Below are positions 34,741 to 43,797 of a stretch of 46,212 nt of DNA, one piece after another. Position 1 is the first letter of the stretch. Every line of letters begins with the position of its first letter. The notes under the pieces were generated by a model. That model saw only the letters and a list, made by a program, of their open reading frames with translations, ran no database searches and had not been told where the DNA came from. A program made the position numbers and the translations under genes. This stretch comes from Calothrix sp. MO_192.B10 (lineage in GTDB: Bacteria; Cyanobacteriota; Cyanobacteriia; Cyanobacteriales; Nostocaceae), in assembly GCA_030065055.1 (NCBI GenBank), contig JASJDS010000030.1:1-46212 (forward strand), in the 5' to 3' direction.

Positions 34741-36717
34741 ATGCTAGAACAAGGAACCATCAGTATTCATACTGAAAATATTTTCCCGATTATTAAGAAG
34801 TCTCTGTACTCAGATCACCAAATCTTCTTGCGGGAGCTAGTATCCAACGCTGTGGATGCGATTCAGAAGCTGAACATGGTATCCCGTGCTGGGGAATATT
34901 CGGGAGAGATTGGGGAACCGGAAATTCAAATAGCTATAGATAAAGGTAACAAAACTCTCTCCATTACAGATAATGGCATTGGCATGACAGCCGATGAGGT
35001 GAAAAAATATATTAATCAGGTTGCTTTCTCCAGTGCAGAGGAGTTTGTCCATAAGTATAAAGCTCAATCAGATCAACCAATTATTGGTAACTTTGGTTTG
35101 GGTTTCTATTCCTCCTTTATGGTGGCGACTAAGGTAGAAATTGATACCCTTTCTTACCAAGAGGGAGCGCGAGCTGTTCACTGGAGTTGCGATGGTTCCC
35201 CTGCTTTCACATTGGAAGATTCTAGCCGCACCACTCGCGGGACAACTATTACTCTTCACCTGATGGAAGAGGAGCAGGAATACTTAGAAGCTGCACGGGT
35301 GAAGAATTTAGTTAAAACCTACTGCGACTTTATGCCTGTACCCATTAAGATGGATGGGGAGCAGTTGAATCAGCAAAAGGCTCCTTGGCGGGATGCTCCC
35401 AGTAGCCTGAGTCAGGAAGATTATTTAGAGTTTTATCGCTATCTGTACCCTTTCCAAGAAGAGCCACTGCTATGGGTACATTTAAATACTGACTATCCTT
35501 TTATTATCAACGGTATCCTGTATTTTCCCAAACTTAGACCAGATGTAGATGTTACTAAGGGACAAATCAAGCTGTTCTGTAACCAGGTTTTTGTGAGTGA
35601 CAACTGCGAAGAAATTATTCCCCAATTCCTCTTACCTATGCGGGGGGTAATTGATAGTACAGATATCCCGTTGAATGTATCCCGGAGTGCATTGCAAGGC
35701 GATCGCACCGTGAAAAAAATCGGTGACTACATTGCGAAAAAAGTAGGCGATCGCCTTAAGGAATTATACCGTAGCGATCGCCAACAATACATCAGTGCTT
35801 GGAAAGATTTGAGTACTTTTGTCAAGTTTGGTGTGCTCAATGACGAGAAGTTTAAAAAGCAGGTAGAAGATTTAATTGTTTTTCGTAGCACCGCTAAACT
35901 AGCTGCAACAACTTCTGAAGCCCCCGCAGTTCAAGTACAATCCGATGAGGGAGATGCTTGGCAAGATGTCAATCCATCCACCCAGGATAGTGAGGGTGAT
36001 GGTTATACTACCCTGAAAGAATACTTGGAACGCAATAAAGAACGCCACGAGAATAAGGTATTCTATTGTACCGATGAAGCCTCACAGGCTACTTACGTAG
36101 AATTACATAAAAGTCAAGGTTTGGAAGTTCTATTTATGGACTCCTTTATTGACACCCACTTTATTAATTTCCTAGAACAGGAATATAAGGATGTTAAATT
36201 CACCAGGGTAGATTCCGATTTGGATAATACCTTGTTGGATAAAGACAAATCCGGGGAAATTGTTGACCCTAAAACCAACAAAACCCGCAGCGAAACCATT
36301 AAGGAACTGTTTGAGAAAGCCATCAACAAGCCCAAGGTAAATATCCGTGCTGAAGCCTTGAAATCAGAAACTCAGCAAGCAACCCCACCAGCGATGGTGT
36401 TGTTACCAGAGATTCTCCGTCGTCTGCGGGATATGAATGCTTTGATGCAGCAGCAAGCAACGGAATTCCCTGAAGAACACATTTTATTGGTGAATACTGC
36501 TCACCCCATGATTCAAAACCTAGCAGAACTGAGCCAAGGAGCTATTATTCAAGGAGATGGCGAATCACCGAGCAGTCAGTTAGTGAATATGATTTGCCAA
36601 CACATCTATGATTTGGCTCTGATGTCTCAAAAGGGATTTGATGCAGAAGGGATGAAATCTTTTGTTGAGCGCTCTAATGATGTACTCACCAAGCTGACAG
36701 AGCAAGCAGCCAGGTAG
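34741..36717 (+). CDS. htpG: Molecular chaperone HtpG (Hsp90)
   Basis: This is the bacterial Hsp90, an ATP-driven cytosolic chaperone. I use the ATG at 34741 (MLEQGTISIHTENIF, 658 residues), ten bases after GAGG; the upstream TTG at 34732 lies too close to that site. The N-terminal GHKL ATPase motifs are present: LRELVSNAVDAIQK, ITDNGIGM, GNFGLGFYSSFMVA and RGTTITLHL. The middle domain has the Arg-containing switch PLNVSRSALQGD. The C-terminal dimerisation domain ends in ERSNDVLTKLTEQAAR. An octamer/heptamer repeat starts at the stop codon. Confidence 0.96.
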   Translation: MLEQGTISIHTENIFPIIKKSLYSDHQIFLRELVSNAVDAIQKLNMVSRAGEYSGEIGEPEIQIAIDKGNKTLSITDNGIGMTADEVKKYINQVAFSSAEEFVHKYKAQSDQPIIGNFGLGFYSSFMVATKVEIDTLSYQEGARAVHWSCDGSPAFTLEDSSRTTRGTTITLHLMEEEQEYLEAARVKNLVKTYCDFMPVPIKMDGEQLNQQKAPWRDAPSSLSQEDYLEFYRYLYPFQEEPLLWVHLNTDYPFIINGILYFPKLRPDVDVTKGQIKLFCNQVFVSDNCEEIIPQFLLPMRGVIDSTDIPLNVSRSALQGDRTVKKIGDYIAKKVGDRLKELYRSDRQQYISAWKDLSTFVKFGVLNDEKFKKQVEDLIVFRSTAKLAATTSEAPAVQVQSDEGDAWQDVNPSTQDSEGDGYTTLKEYLERNKERHENKVFYCTDEASQATYVELHKSQGLEVLFMDSFIDTHFINFLEQEYKDVKFTRVDSDLDNTLLDKDKSGEIVDPKTNKTRSETIKELFEKAINKPKVNIRAEALKSETQQATPPAMVLLPEILRRLRDMNALMQQQATEFPEEHILLVNTAHPMIQNLAELSQGAIIQGDGESPSSQLVNMICQHIYDLALMSQKGFDAEGMKSFVERSNDVLTKLTEQAAR

Positions 36718-36720
36718 AGG

Positions 36721-36813
36721 AGTGAGGGAGTGAGGGAGTGAGGGAGTGAGAGAATTGAACTGTCAACTGTCAACTGACAACTGACAACTGACAACTGTCA
36801 ACTGTCAACTGTC
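36721..36813. repeat. Composite repeat: (AGTGAGGG)x3, AGTGAGAG, then eight AACTG(T/A)C heptads
   Basis: Octamers occupy 36721-36752 and heptads 36758-36813, joined by AATTG. The last heptad overlaps the stop codon of the convergent gene at 36812. The same octamer-junction-heptamer architecture lies at 38183-38362. Confidence 0.9.
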
Positions 36814-37432
36814 AACCCCCCACACTCCTTGCACGACAATCCCGCAACCAAGTATCAATGGCTTGTCCGATGTATCCGTTACTGCTTTCTCTGGGTGGTG
36901 TTGATATTTTTTGGGATTGGGAAGAGCTTGTCTGGGAAAACATCATTACCTTACGCCAACCACTTTCTGTTTGAGTTAATAACAGCCAATGAAATTCCTG
37001 AGACTCCAGCATTTTACCGGCTATATACCGGCGTTCTAAAGTAGTAAAAAATACTTGTTCTACATCTGGAGAAATAGTTTCGTCAGATTCGGGTGTATAA
37101 CTGCTAAGGTTTAAGGGTAATGGTGTGAATTCCGGTCTACCTGCCAAAATTACATAACTAAAAATATCTGTTTTTCTAGCTAGGCGACGGGAACGTTGAC
37201 TGGCTCGATTGGCATAATTAGGTAAATCACGCAATAAATTGGTAGTTAATGCTGCTAGATTCTGATGAGAACAGGCTGACTTTTTCTGGGTAGTATCAGA
37301 AAAAATCAGTTTTTTTTGTCCTGCTTTTTTACCATAAGCAGACAAAGATAATGCAGTGGGGGATGTGAGTAGCCAACAACTACAAACTACTAACCATAAA
37401 CTCTGATTTAGCTTGGTTACTGAAAATTTCAT
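36812..37432 (-). CDS. Secreted protein of unknown function, coupled to pyrF
   Basis: The 206-residue protein has a signal peptide: a basic start ([11 protein letters not shown]), a hydrophobic core ([17 protein letters not shown]) and likely cleavage near position 30-33. The mature part begins polar and basic (YGKKAGQKK) and contains a domain with [13 protein letters not shown] and [18 protein letters not shown]. It ends in [19 protein letters not shown] do not recognise the family, though the domain pattern is plausible for a conserved cyanobacterial protein. Its start codon overlaps the pyrF stop by four bases, so it is translated with pyrF. Its stop codon lies inside an STRR, which implies the repeat may have reshaped the C-terminus. 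Confidence 0.72.
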   Translation of the reverse strand: MKFSVTKLNQSLWLVVCSCWLLTSPTALSLSAYGKKAGQKKLIFSDTTQKKSACSHQNLAALTTNLLRDLPNYANRASQRSRRLARKTDIFSYVILAGRPEFTPLPLNLSSYTPESDETISPDVEQVFFTTLERRYIAGKMLESQEFHWLLLTQTESGWRKVMMFSQTSSSQSQKISTPPRESSNGYIGQAIDTWLRDCRARSVGG

Positions 37433-38148
37433 CTCACAGGTGTTAATTCCTCACATATTTTCTGCCAAGCTATTTCTGGTTCCTCAGCAGCAGTAATTGG
37501 TCGTCCAATTACAAGATAATCAGCACCAGCTTGTATTGCTTGTAGGGGAGTGAGCGATCGCTTTTGATCGCCTTTTGCAGCCCAGTTAGGACGTACTCCC
37601 GGACAAACTAACAGAAAATCCTCTCCACAGGTGTCTCGTAATTGTGCTACTTCCTGGGGAGAACATACAGCTCCATCTAATCCGGTTTCTTTTGCCATTA
37701 GTGCCATGTGTAGGGCATATTCTGGCAATTCTAAGGGTATTTTTAAATCAAATGCCAATTGACGGGAGGAAATACTAGTTAGTAGGGTAATTGCAATCAG
37801 CTTTGGTGGTTTGACATTGGCTTTTATGGCACCCTCCTGAACTGCCTCTGTAGCGGCTTGGAGGGCATCTTTACCCGCAGTGGAGTGAATTGTCAATAAA
37901 TCCACTCCATAGCTAGCAGCAGCGCGACAAGCACCAGCTACGGTGTTGGGAATGTCATGAAACTTCAAATCGAGAAAAATTTTCTTGTTTCTAGATTTGA
38001 GAACCTCCAGTATTTTTGGTCCGCAGCTGGTAAACAGTTCTAAACCAACCTTCCAGAAAGTAACTGATGGTAGTTGCTCCACAAGAGCGCAAGCACTTTC
38101 TTTATCTGGTACATCTAAGGGGACGATAATCTGTTTTTCTTTACTCAT
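37429..38148 (-). CDS. pyrF: Orotidine 5'-phosphate decarboxylase
   Basis: This is the last step of UMP synthesis. The 239-residue TIM barrel carries PLDVPD (10-15), the catalytic Lys/Asp array in [13 protein letters not shown] (D60, K62, D65), the substrate loop [11 protein letters not shown], and the phosphate-binding PGVRPNW plus [10 protein letters not shown]. The family is the shorter bacterial type. It is the first gene of a two-gene unit; the next overlaps by ATGA. Repeat arrays flank the pair on both sides. The ATG at 38148 is the only reasonable start. Confidence 0.96.
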   Translation of the reverse strand: MSKEKQIIVPLDVPDKESACALVEQLPSVTFWKVGLELFTSCGPKILEVLKSRNKKIFLDLKFHDIPNTVAGACRAAASYGVDLLTIHSTAGKDALQAATEAVQEGAIKANVKPPKLIAITLLTSISSRQLAFDLKIPLELPEYALHMALMAKETGLDGAVCSPQEVAQLRDTCGEDFLLVCPGVRPNWAAKGDQKRSLTPLQAIQAGADYLVIGRPITAAEEPEIAWQKICEELTPVR

Positions 38149-38182
38149 TGTTGGGGAGTGTGGGGACTGTGGGGAGGGAAGG

Positions 38183-38278
38183 AGTGAAGGAGTGAAGGAG
38201 TGAGGGAGTGATGGAGTGAGGGAGTGATGGAGTGATGGAGTGATGGAGTGATGGAGTGAGGGAGTGATGGAGTGAGAG
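38183..38278. repeat. Octanucleotide array, twelve AGTGA(A/G/T)GG-type units
   Basis: Units AGTGAAGG, AGTGAGGG and AGTGATGG alternate from 38183, and the last is AGTGAGAG, followed by AATTGAACT. The composition suggests slippage plus point changes. Confidence 0.9.
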
Positions 38279-38306
38279 AATTGAACTAAAAACTGTCAAC
38301 TGTCAA

Positions 38307-38362
38307 CTAACAACTAACAACTAACAACTAACAACTAACAACTAACAACTAACAACTAACAA
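38307..38362. repeat. STRR (CTAACAA)x8
   Basis: Eight exact heptads just after the tyrS stop. This is the longest copy of this heptad in the window. Confidence 0.92.
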
Positions 38363-38365
38363 CTC

Positions 38366-39559
38366 TCACAAAACTAGTCGCACAAACTTATTTTTCCCTA
38401 GTTGTAAAACCTTTCCTTGTAATTCACTTGCTTGTTGAAAAGTAGTGTCAATATTGGTAATGCGATCGCCATCTATTTTCACACCACCTTCCTTAATTTT
38501 GCGTTTACCTTCCCCACCGCTTTTACACAAACCACTGAAATTGAGAATTTGGAACAATTTGCTGGGAAACTCTACACTAGCGAGGGAAAATTCGGGCAAA
38601 TCCCCTGCCTCTCCCCCGGATTCTGCTGCCTTTTGTGCCTCATTCGCAGCTGGTTTACCGTGGTATTGTTGAACAACCTCCCATGCCAATAACTTTTGGC
38701 GATCGCGGGGGTTTTCTGGTAGTTTATCTAAGGGTAAATCTGTCAGTAGTTCAAAATATTGTTCTAGAAGATTATCAGGTACACCCTGTAGCTTTTGGTA
38801 CTTTTGTGAGGGATGTTCTGATAAACCAATATAGTTATTCAAAGACTTAGACATCTTTTGTACCCCATCGGTACCAATTAAAATCGGTAATAGGAGTCCA
38901 AACTGGGGAGCTTTGCCAAAATAACGCTGTAAATCTCGCCCCACGGCAATGTTAAATTTCTGGTCAGTACCCCCTAATTCCACGTCAGCATCTACCGCTA
39001 CAGAATCATAACCCTGCATCAAGGGATAAAGAAACTCATGGAGAAAAATGGGATTTTCTTTTTGATAACGTTCGGCAAAACCTTCCTTTGCTAACATCTG
39101 TCCCACCGTCATGGTAGAAAGTAATTGCAAAATTTTGCTTAAATCTAATTGGGAGAGCCATTCGGAGTTATAACGTACTTCCAACCTACCGGGAGTATCA
39201 AAATCCAAGATTGGTTTTACCTGTTCCAGATAAGTTTGGGCATTTTGTGCCACTTGTTCTGGGGATAAATGACGGCGTACATCAGATTTACCAGAAGGAT
39301 CGCCAATTTGAGCGGTAAAATCACCAATAATCAGCACTGCTGTATGTCCAGCATCTTGAAATGCTCGCAATTTTCGCACTGGTATGCTATGACCAAGATG
39401 AATATCCGCGCCTGTGGGGTCAATTCCCAATTTTACCCTCAAAGGGCGATCACTCTGAGCCAAGATTTTTTCTAGGCTGTCAACTTTATGTTCAGGGTCG
39501 TTTGGTTGTGGGAAAATTTCAACAGTGCCTCGGTGCAGCCAAGAAAAATTTTGCTCCAT
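38366..39559 (-). CDS. tyrS: Tyrosyl-tRNA synthetase
   Basis: It charges tRNA-Tyr. I start at 39559 ([11 protein letters not shown], 397 residues); the frame extends to 39679, but the added 40 residues ([13 protein letters not shown]) do not look like the family. Class I motifs: HIGH-like HLGH (54-57) in GADIHLGHS, and KMSKS in [17 protein letters not shown]. The long-branch TyrS type with HLGH and KMSKS (TyrZ-like) fits. The anticodon part and a C-terminal S4 RNA-binding domain ([19 protein letters not shown]) follow. Divergent from the PBP gene with a 164-bp gap. Confidence 0.95.
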   Translation of the reverse strand: MEQNFSWLHRGTVEIFPQPNDPEHKVDSLEKILAQSDRPLRVKLGIDPTGADIHLGHSIPVRKLRAFQDAGHTAVLIIGDFTAQIGDPSGKSDVRRHLSPEQVAQNAQTYLEQVKPILDFDTPGRLEVRYNSEWLSQLDLSKILQLLSTMTVGQMLAKEGFAERYQKENPIFLHEFLYPLMQGYDSVAVDADVELGGTDQKFNIAVGRDLQRYFGKAPQFGLLLPILIGTDGVQKMSKSLNNYIGLSEHPSQKYQKLQGVPDNLLEQYFELLTDLPLDKLPENPRDRQKLLAWEVVQQYHGKPAANEAQKAAESGGEAGDLPEFSLASVEFPSKLFQILNFSGLCKSGGEGKRKIKEGGVKIDGDRITNIDTTFQQASELQGKVLQLGKNKFVRLVL

Positions 39560-39723
39560 AATAAAATCTTGATTATTAGCTATACTTTTCACAAAAACAG
39601 TGGGATTAAATGTAGTCACTGACAAATTGTCTGAATTTCCATCCGCCAAACTAATATAATTGCAAAAATTAGCTAGCAAAGAAACTTAAAGTTATTATTT
39701 ACAAGTGAGGAAGTAAGAGCATC

Positions 39724-41646
39724 GTGTCTTCTAGGACTTTTTCCAAAAAACGAGGTCAAACCCAAGCTTCATCAGGGTTTGAATTTTTAAAAGGAGTTGG
39801 TCAGGTAGCTGGCGGAACTCTACTGTCCATCACTATGCTCACCAGCTCTATTGTAGCTGGGGGCTTAGTTGGTTTAGCCATTAGCTTCCGCAATTTACCA
39901 GATGTAAGACAGTTACGAAACTACTTCCCATCAGAAACATCATATATCTATGACATTAAGGGACGACTGTTAGCGAGTCTCCACGGAGAAGCTAACCGGG
40001 AAGTCGTACCACTAGATAGAATTTCACCAGCACTTAAGCGAGCTGTCTTGGCAAGTGAAGATAGTGATTTTTATTCCCACCACGGGATTAACCCTAAGGG
40101 TGTAGGACGGGCAGTTGTCACCAATTGGACTTCTGGTGGGGTTCGCGAGGGTGCTTCTACGGTAACAATGCAGTTGGTAAAGAATCTGTTCTTGTCCCAC
40201 AAACGAGCCTTCACCAGGAAAATCGCGGAAGCTGTATTAGCAATTCGCTTGGAGCAAATTCTGGAAAAAAATGACATCCTGGAGATGTACCTCAACCAAG
40301 TATATTGGGGTCATAACAACTACGGAGTACAAACAGCCGCCAGAAGCTATTTTAATAAATCTGCTGAGAATTTAACCCTGGCAGAATCAGCAATGATGGC
40401 TGGCTTAATTCAAGCACCGGAGCAATATAGCCCTTTCATTAGTATGGAAAGAGCTAAACAAAAACAAAAAGAAGTGCTGGGGCGGATGCTTCTCTTAAAC
40501 TGGATTACCAAAAAAGAGCATGACAAAGCCCTCAAGGAAAAAATCAAACTAGGTAAAATTAAATCCTTCCAAGGTAGTGCCCTGCCCTATGTCACCAACG
40601 CTGTATCATTGGAGTTGGCGAAGAAATTCGGTCGTGATGCCCTGATTAAAGGGGGAATGCGGATACAAACCACCATTGATACCAAATTTCAACAAATGGC
40701 GGAAAAAACCGTTTCTCAGTGGCATTACCGTTTACTTAGACAACGCTTATACAAAAATCAAATTGCTTTAGTGGCTGTAGATCCCCGGACTCATTTTGTC
40801 AAAGCCTTGGTAGGTGGTGTGGATGCTAAAAAGAGTGAATTTAACCGGGCTACTCAAGCTTTAAGACAGCCAGGATCTTCTTTTAAACCGTTTGTTTACT
40901 ATACTGCCTTTGCAACTGGTAAATATGGACCCAAGACTAAGGTGTTCGATACTCCTGTGCGCTATCGAGATGGTAGTGGTTGGTACTACCCGAAAAACTA
41001 CGATGGCAGCTTTGGGGGAGCTATGAGTATCCGCACAGCTTTGTCTTTATCTCGTAACATTCCCGTGATTAAACTTGGTAAAGCGGTGGGTATGAACAAA
41101 GTTGTGGAAGTTTGCCGGACTTTGGGAATTATGAGTCCCATGCAACCTGTGACTTCTTTGCCTTTGGGGGCGATTGAAGTGACACCCCTAGAAATGGCAG
41201 GAGCTTATGCGACTTTGGCTAATTATGGATGGCAGTCTCCCACCACCATAATTGTGCGAGTTACTGATAGTAGCGGTAATGTGATTTTAGATAATACCCC
41301 CAAGCCCCAACTAGTTCTTGATTCCTGGGCAGCAGCAGCAACAATAGATATTATGCGATCGGTAATTAACGGTGGTACTGGTAAAAAAGCTGCCATCGGT
41401 CGTCCTGCAGCCGGAAAAACGGGGACGACTTCCTCGGAAAAAGATATCTGGTTTGTAGGCACAACACCGGAGTTAACCACCGCTGTTTGGGTAGGTAGAG
41501 ATGACAATAGAACCCTTTCTAGGGGGGCAACTGGTGGTAGCATGGTAGCACCTATCTGGCGCAGTTTTATGTTGAATGCGCTCAAAGGAACACCCGCCCG
41601 TAGTTTTAAGTCACCATCCAAATTCCGCCGTCCCAAAGCCAAGTAA
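39724..41646 (+). CDS. Class A penicillin-binding protein (PBP1A-type)
   Basis: This bifunctional peptidoglycan glycosyltransferase and transpeptidase is anchored by an N-terminal helix (about 29-53). The GT51 domain has the catalytic Glu E112 in ASEDSDFYSHHG, EGASTVTMQLVKNLF, and the RKIAEAVLAIRLE and YLNQVYWG motifs. The transpeptidase shows the SxxK nucleophile at S385 (PGSSFKP), SRN at 443-445, and KTGT at 565-568. The 640 residues are usual. The start is GTG at 39724, after the Shine-Dalgarno-like GAGG/AAG at 39707-39713. The basic C-terminal tail (KSPSKFRRPKAK) is common in cyanobacterial PBPs. The gene stands alone, convergent with DUF1825. Confidence 0.94.
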   Translation: MSSRTFSKKRGQTQASSGFEFLKGVGQVAGGTLLSITMLTSSIVAGGLVGLAISFRNLPDVRQLRNYFPSETSYIYDIKGRLLASLHGEANREVVPLDRISPALKRAVLASEDSDFYSHHGINPKGVGRAVVTNWTSGGVREGASTVTMQLVKNLFLSHKRAFTRKIAEAVLAIRLEQILEKNDILEMYLNQVYWGHNNYGVQTAARSYFNKSAENLTLAESAMMAGLIQAPEQYSPFISMERAKQKQKEVLGRMLLLNWITKKEHDKALKEKIKLGKIKSFQGSALPYVTNAVSLELAKKFGRDALIKGGMRIQTTIDTKFQQMAEKTVSQWHYRLLRQRLYKNQIALVAVDPRTHFVKALVGGVDAKKSEFNRATQALRQPGSSFKPFVYYTAFATGKYGPKTKVFDTPVRYRDGSGWYYPKNYDGSFGGAMSIRTALSLSRNIPVIKLGKAVGMNKVVEVCRTLGIMSPMQPVTSLPLGAIEVTPLEMAGAYATLANYGWQSPTTIIVRVTDSSGNVILDNTPKPQLVLDSWAAAATIDIMRSVINGGTGKKAAIGRPAAGKTGTTSSEKDIWFVGTTPELTTAVWVGRDDNRTLSRGATGGSMVAPIWRSFMLNALKGTPARSFKSPSKFRRPKAK

Positions 41647-41760
41647 GTTGTACTAGTTTTACTGACTTACTCATTGGACTAGGTGCCAAGATATATAAAA
41701 TTTACTTTGGAGATTTAAGAATAGGTTTGAAAATCGATAGGTTCCTAAGATCCGTTCAGA

Positions 41761-42078
41761 TTATTTCCCTAATTCGGATTTCATCCGTTCTAGAGTTAGT
41801 TGCATTTGATCGAACATTTGTTGTGGAGTCACACCAAATTGATTTAACTGAGTTTTTAATTGTTCCATAGTCATTTGTGCCATGAAATCCTCGGAAAGCT
41901 CAAAGCGTTTCATAAAAATGCGATAGCGTTCCATCATGGCTTCCATTTGTTCGATGAACAGCTTTTTACCTTCGAGATCGAACTTGCCGTAGTTATTACC
42001 TAGTTTGATTAGGGCTTGATAGTCTTCAAACAGCTGTTTTGCTTCTTGCTGAACTATATCAGAGTCAAAAAATCCCAT
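41761..42078 (-). CDS. DUF1825 family protein
   Basis: The 105-residue protein belongs to DUF1825, a small helical family restricted mostly to cyanobacteria. It is soluble, without transmembrane segments. The characteristic MGFFDSDIVQQEAKQLFEDYQ start, the GKFDLEGKKLFIEQMEAMMERYRIFMKRFELS middle and the C-terminal MEQLKTQLNQFGVTPQQMFDQM are clear. The function is unknown. Monocistronic, convergent with the PBP gene. No terminator is obvious in the 114 bp between them. Confidence 0.9.
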   Translation of the reverse strand: MGFFDSDIVQQEAKQLFEDYQALIKLGNNYGKFDLEGKKLFIEQMEAMMERYRIFMKRFELSEDFMAQMTMEQLKTQLNQFGVTPQQMFDQMQLTLERMKSELGK

Positions 42079-42246
42079 TGTACTTGTATTTAATTGCTGA
42101 CTGTATTCAGTAACTTTCTCTCAAATTTGTGCCTATAGTTTTATTCTAGTGTAGGGAACTAATCTAGAAAACCAGTTTCGTCAAGTGTACGGTTTTTAAC
42201 CGAAATTTCAACACTTGACAAATGTTTATGCTTATTTAGGTAACTA

Positions 42247-43167
42247 TCAGGAGGTTTTTTTCGCGATCAATTTACTAAATATGGCTGCAATACCAACAGC
42301 TTTTGCCATTGATATGGGGCTAGGATTCTGATTCTGGGTAATTTTGAGTCGGAGAGCATATTTTAGGGCTAAACGATGTTCTGGGTTGAGCTTTAATGCT
42401 TGACGCATATAAACTCTTGCCATACCTGTCAGACCTTGTTTTAGGTGTACTAAACCCAATAAAGCATGATAATCGCTTTGCTGTGGTTGTAGTTTAATCG
42501 CATCCCGTAATTCTGGTACTGCTAGTTTCCAATTAGATTGTTTGACATAGTCAATGGCACGTTGGTAGTGGCGTTGTGCATAATTTTTTTGCAGTGACTG
42601 GCTTTGTGCCGTTTGATTGAGATTGATTCGTTTCGGTTCTCGATTAACCTGAGGGACGAGAGCTGTTGATTTTTCTGTGAGGGGAACCGATCGCTGCAAA
42701 CACAGATAAACTAAATTTAATTCTCTTATTTGTTGGGTTACTTGATCGGCTCGATCTAGTAATTTGTATTGAACAGAAGCTAGGGAAGCGATCGCTTGCT
42801 CGTAAAATAGATCTGCTTCCAGGGAAGATAATTCTATCATCTCCCTAGCTATAGGTGTTTTAATGGTGTGACCTTTCCACAAGTTACCAGCTTCAACTTG
42901 CGTTCTGATAATTTCTATGGTATTGCGGCGATTTTTTATACTTTTGATCTGCTCGTAAGCTGGGTTGATTAAGCGGGTAAATATTGCTTGGGCTAATTTA
43001 TGGTCTGGGCAATTATTTCTGTGGTATCTATCTGGATGTAGTTGCCTAGCTAAAGAGCGATAACGTCTGAGAATCTGATGTTCATCTGCACCCACAGAAA
43101 TTCCCAGGACGGCATAAGGATCTACAAGTTGTTGCAGCCATTCTGAATGGAGGAAAGTCTGTGACAT
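42247..43167 (-). CDS. DnaJ-domain protein with TPR repeats
   Basis: The 306-residue protein has a J domain near its start (DPYAVLGISVGADEHQILRRYRSLARQLHPDRYHR, about 16-50) with the essential HPD at 44-46. It should stimulate a DnaK-type Hsp70. A helical middle follows. The C-terminal part shows tetratricopeptide-like repeats (YAQRHYQRAIDYVKQSNWKLAVPELRDAIKLQP, HALLGLVHLKQGLTGMARVYMRQALKLNPEH). No Gly/Phe or zinc region exists, so it is a specialised class III J protein. The client is unknown. A stretch before the J domain (FLHSEWLQQLV) is short. Confidence 0.88.
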   Translation of the reverse strand: MSQTFLHSEWLQQLVDPYAVLGISVGADEHQILRRYRSLARQLHPDRYHRNNCPDHKLAQAIFTRLINPAYEQIKSIKNRRNTIEIIRTQVEAGNLWKGHTIKTPIAREMIELSSLEADLFYEQAIASLASVQYKLLDRADQVTQQIRELNLVYLCLQRSVPLTEKSTALVPQVNREPKRINLNQTAQSQSLQKNYAQRHYQRAIDYVKQSNWKLAVPELRDAIKLQPQQSDYHALLGLVHLKQGLTGMARVYMRQALKLNPEHRLALKYALRLKITQNQNPSPISMAKAVGIAAIFSKLIAKKTS

Positions 43168-43363
43168 TTTGAATCTCAGTATCTGAAAAAAATAAACTCA
43201 CCCAAATTACACATGCTTTGAATGCTATTTTAATATTATCTTTGGATTATATTCACTCAAGATTTATATTTTTAACAATTGCTTTAAATTATACCATTTT
43301 TCTCTCAGCACTTTGTGGATCATACAGTGATCGCATTGAAATACAAATGCTTAAAACACTCAC

Positions 43364-43387
43364 AAAGCCCCATTTAAACTGGGCTTT
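43364..43387 (+). terminator. Orphan rho-independent-type hairpin, possible small RNA 3' end
   Basis: AAAGCCC (43364-43370) pairs with GGGCTTT (43381-43387), with T residues continuing (GGGCTTTTTATG). No gene ends upstream on the plus strand; the DnaJ gene reads away. It might close a short plus-strand transcript starting in about 43170-43340. Confidence 0.5.
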
Positions 43388-43553
43388 TTATGTATTATTA
43401 ATGTATTACAATTGATCAAAAAAACTAATAAATATTTTTGTCAACCGTATTTATACTGGGTTAAAAAGCACAAATGAATTAAGGGTAAACGGTTAATCAG
43501 TGCTTGTACTTGAAACTTCAGCATAGCTGCCTTCTAGCTAGAAAATAGGGAGT

Positions 43554-43574
43554 GTAGACACGAAGTGGCTTCCC
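43554..43574. repeat. 21-bp small dispersed repeat TGTAGACACGAAGTGGCTTCC-type
   Basis: Nearly the same 21 bp as the tandem pair at 2544-2585. A related GTAGACGCTCGGAGAGCGGC sequence follows at about 43600, and resembles the insert in the third left-end repeat (329-358). Confidence 0.8.
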
Positions 43575-43632
43575 GCAGGGTAGGAGTGAAGGAGTGTAGA
43601 CGCTCGGAGAGCGGCTTCTCGGAGAGTGGGAC

Positions 43633-43708
43633 TAGCTTGAAAATGGTTGTTAGTTGTTAGTTGTTAGTTGTTAGTTGATGGTTGACAGCTTAGGTGTAGG
43701 AGCCGCAG
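43633..43708. repeat. 76-bp exact inverted copy of 397-472, with (TTGTTAG)x4
   Basis: It reads the exact reverse complement of 397-472 base for base, including four TTGTTAG heptads at 43647-43674. It continues into GTAGGGGCGCATTGCGTGCG (43708-43739), whose reverse complement lies at 261-292. Confidence 0.93.
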
Positions 43709-43797
43709 TAGGGGCGCATTGCGTGCGCCCTTGAGGAGTGAGGAATGAGCCAGAATTTTTTTCATCGGGACTGCCTGATTCAATTTTTGGTGTTCCC

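Larger units (their letters stand above)
43168..43797. other. 630-bp spacer with an orphan terminator-like hairpin and inverted repeats
   Basis: It contains the terminator-like hairpin at 43364-43387, small dispersed repeats (43554-43574 and about 43601-43626) and an exact 76-bp copy of the left-end module. The 65-codon plus frame (43218-43415) runs through the hairpin and has no supporting motif. Confidence 0.7.

Noticed and set aside
43218-43415. 65-codon plus-strand frame
   Set aside because: It runs through the terminator-like hairpin, has no ribosome site and no family character.
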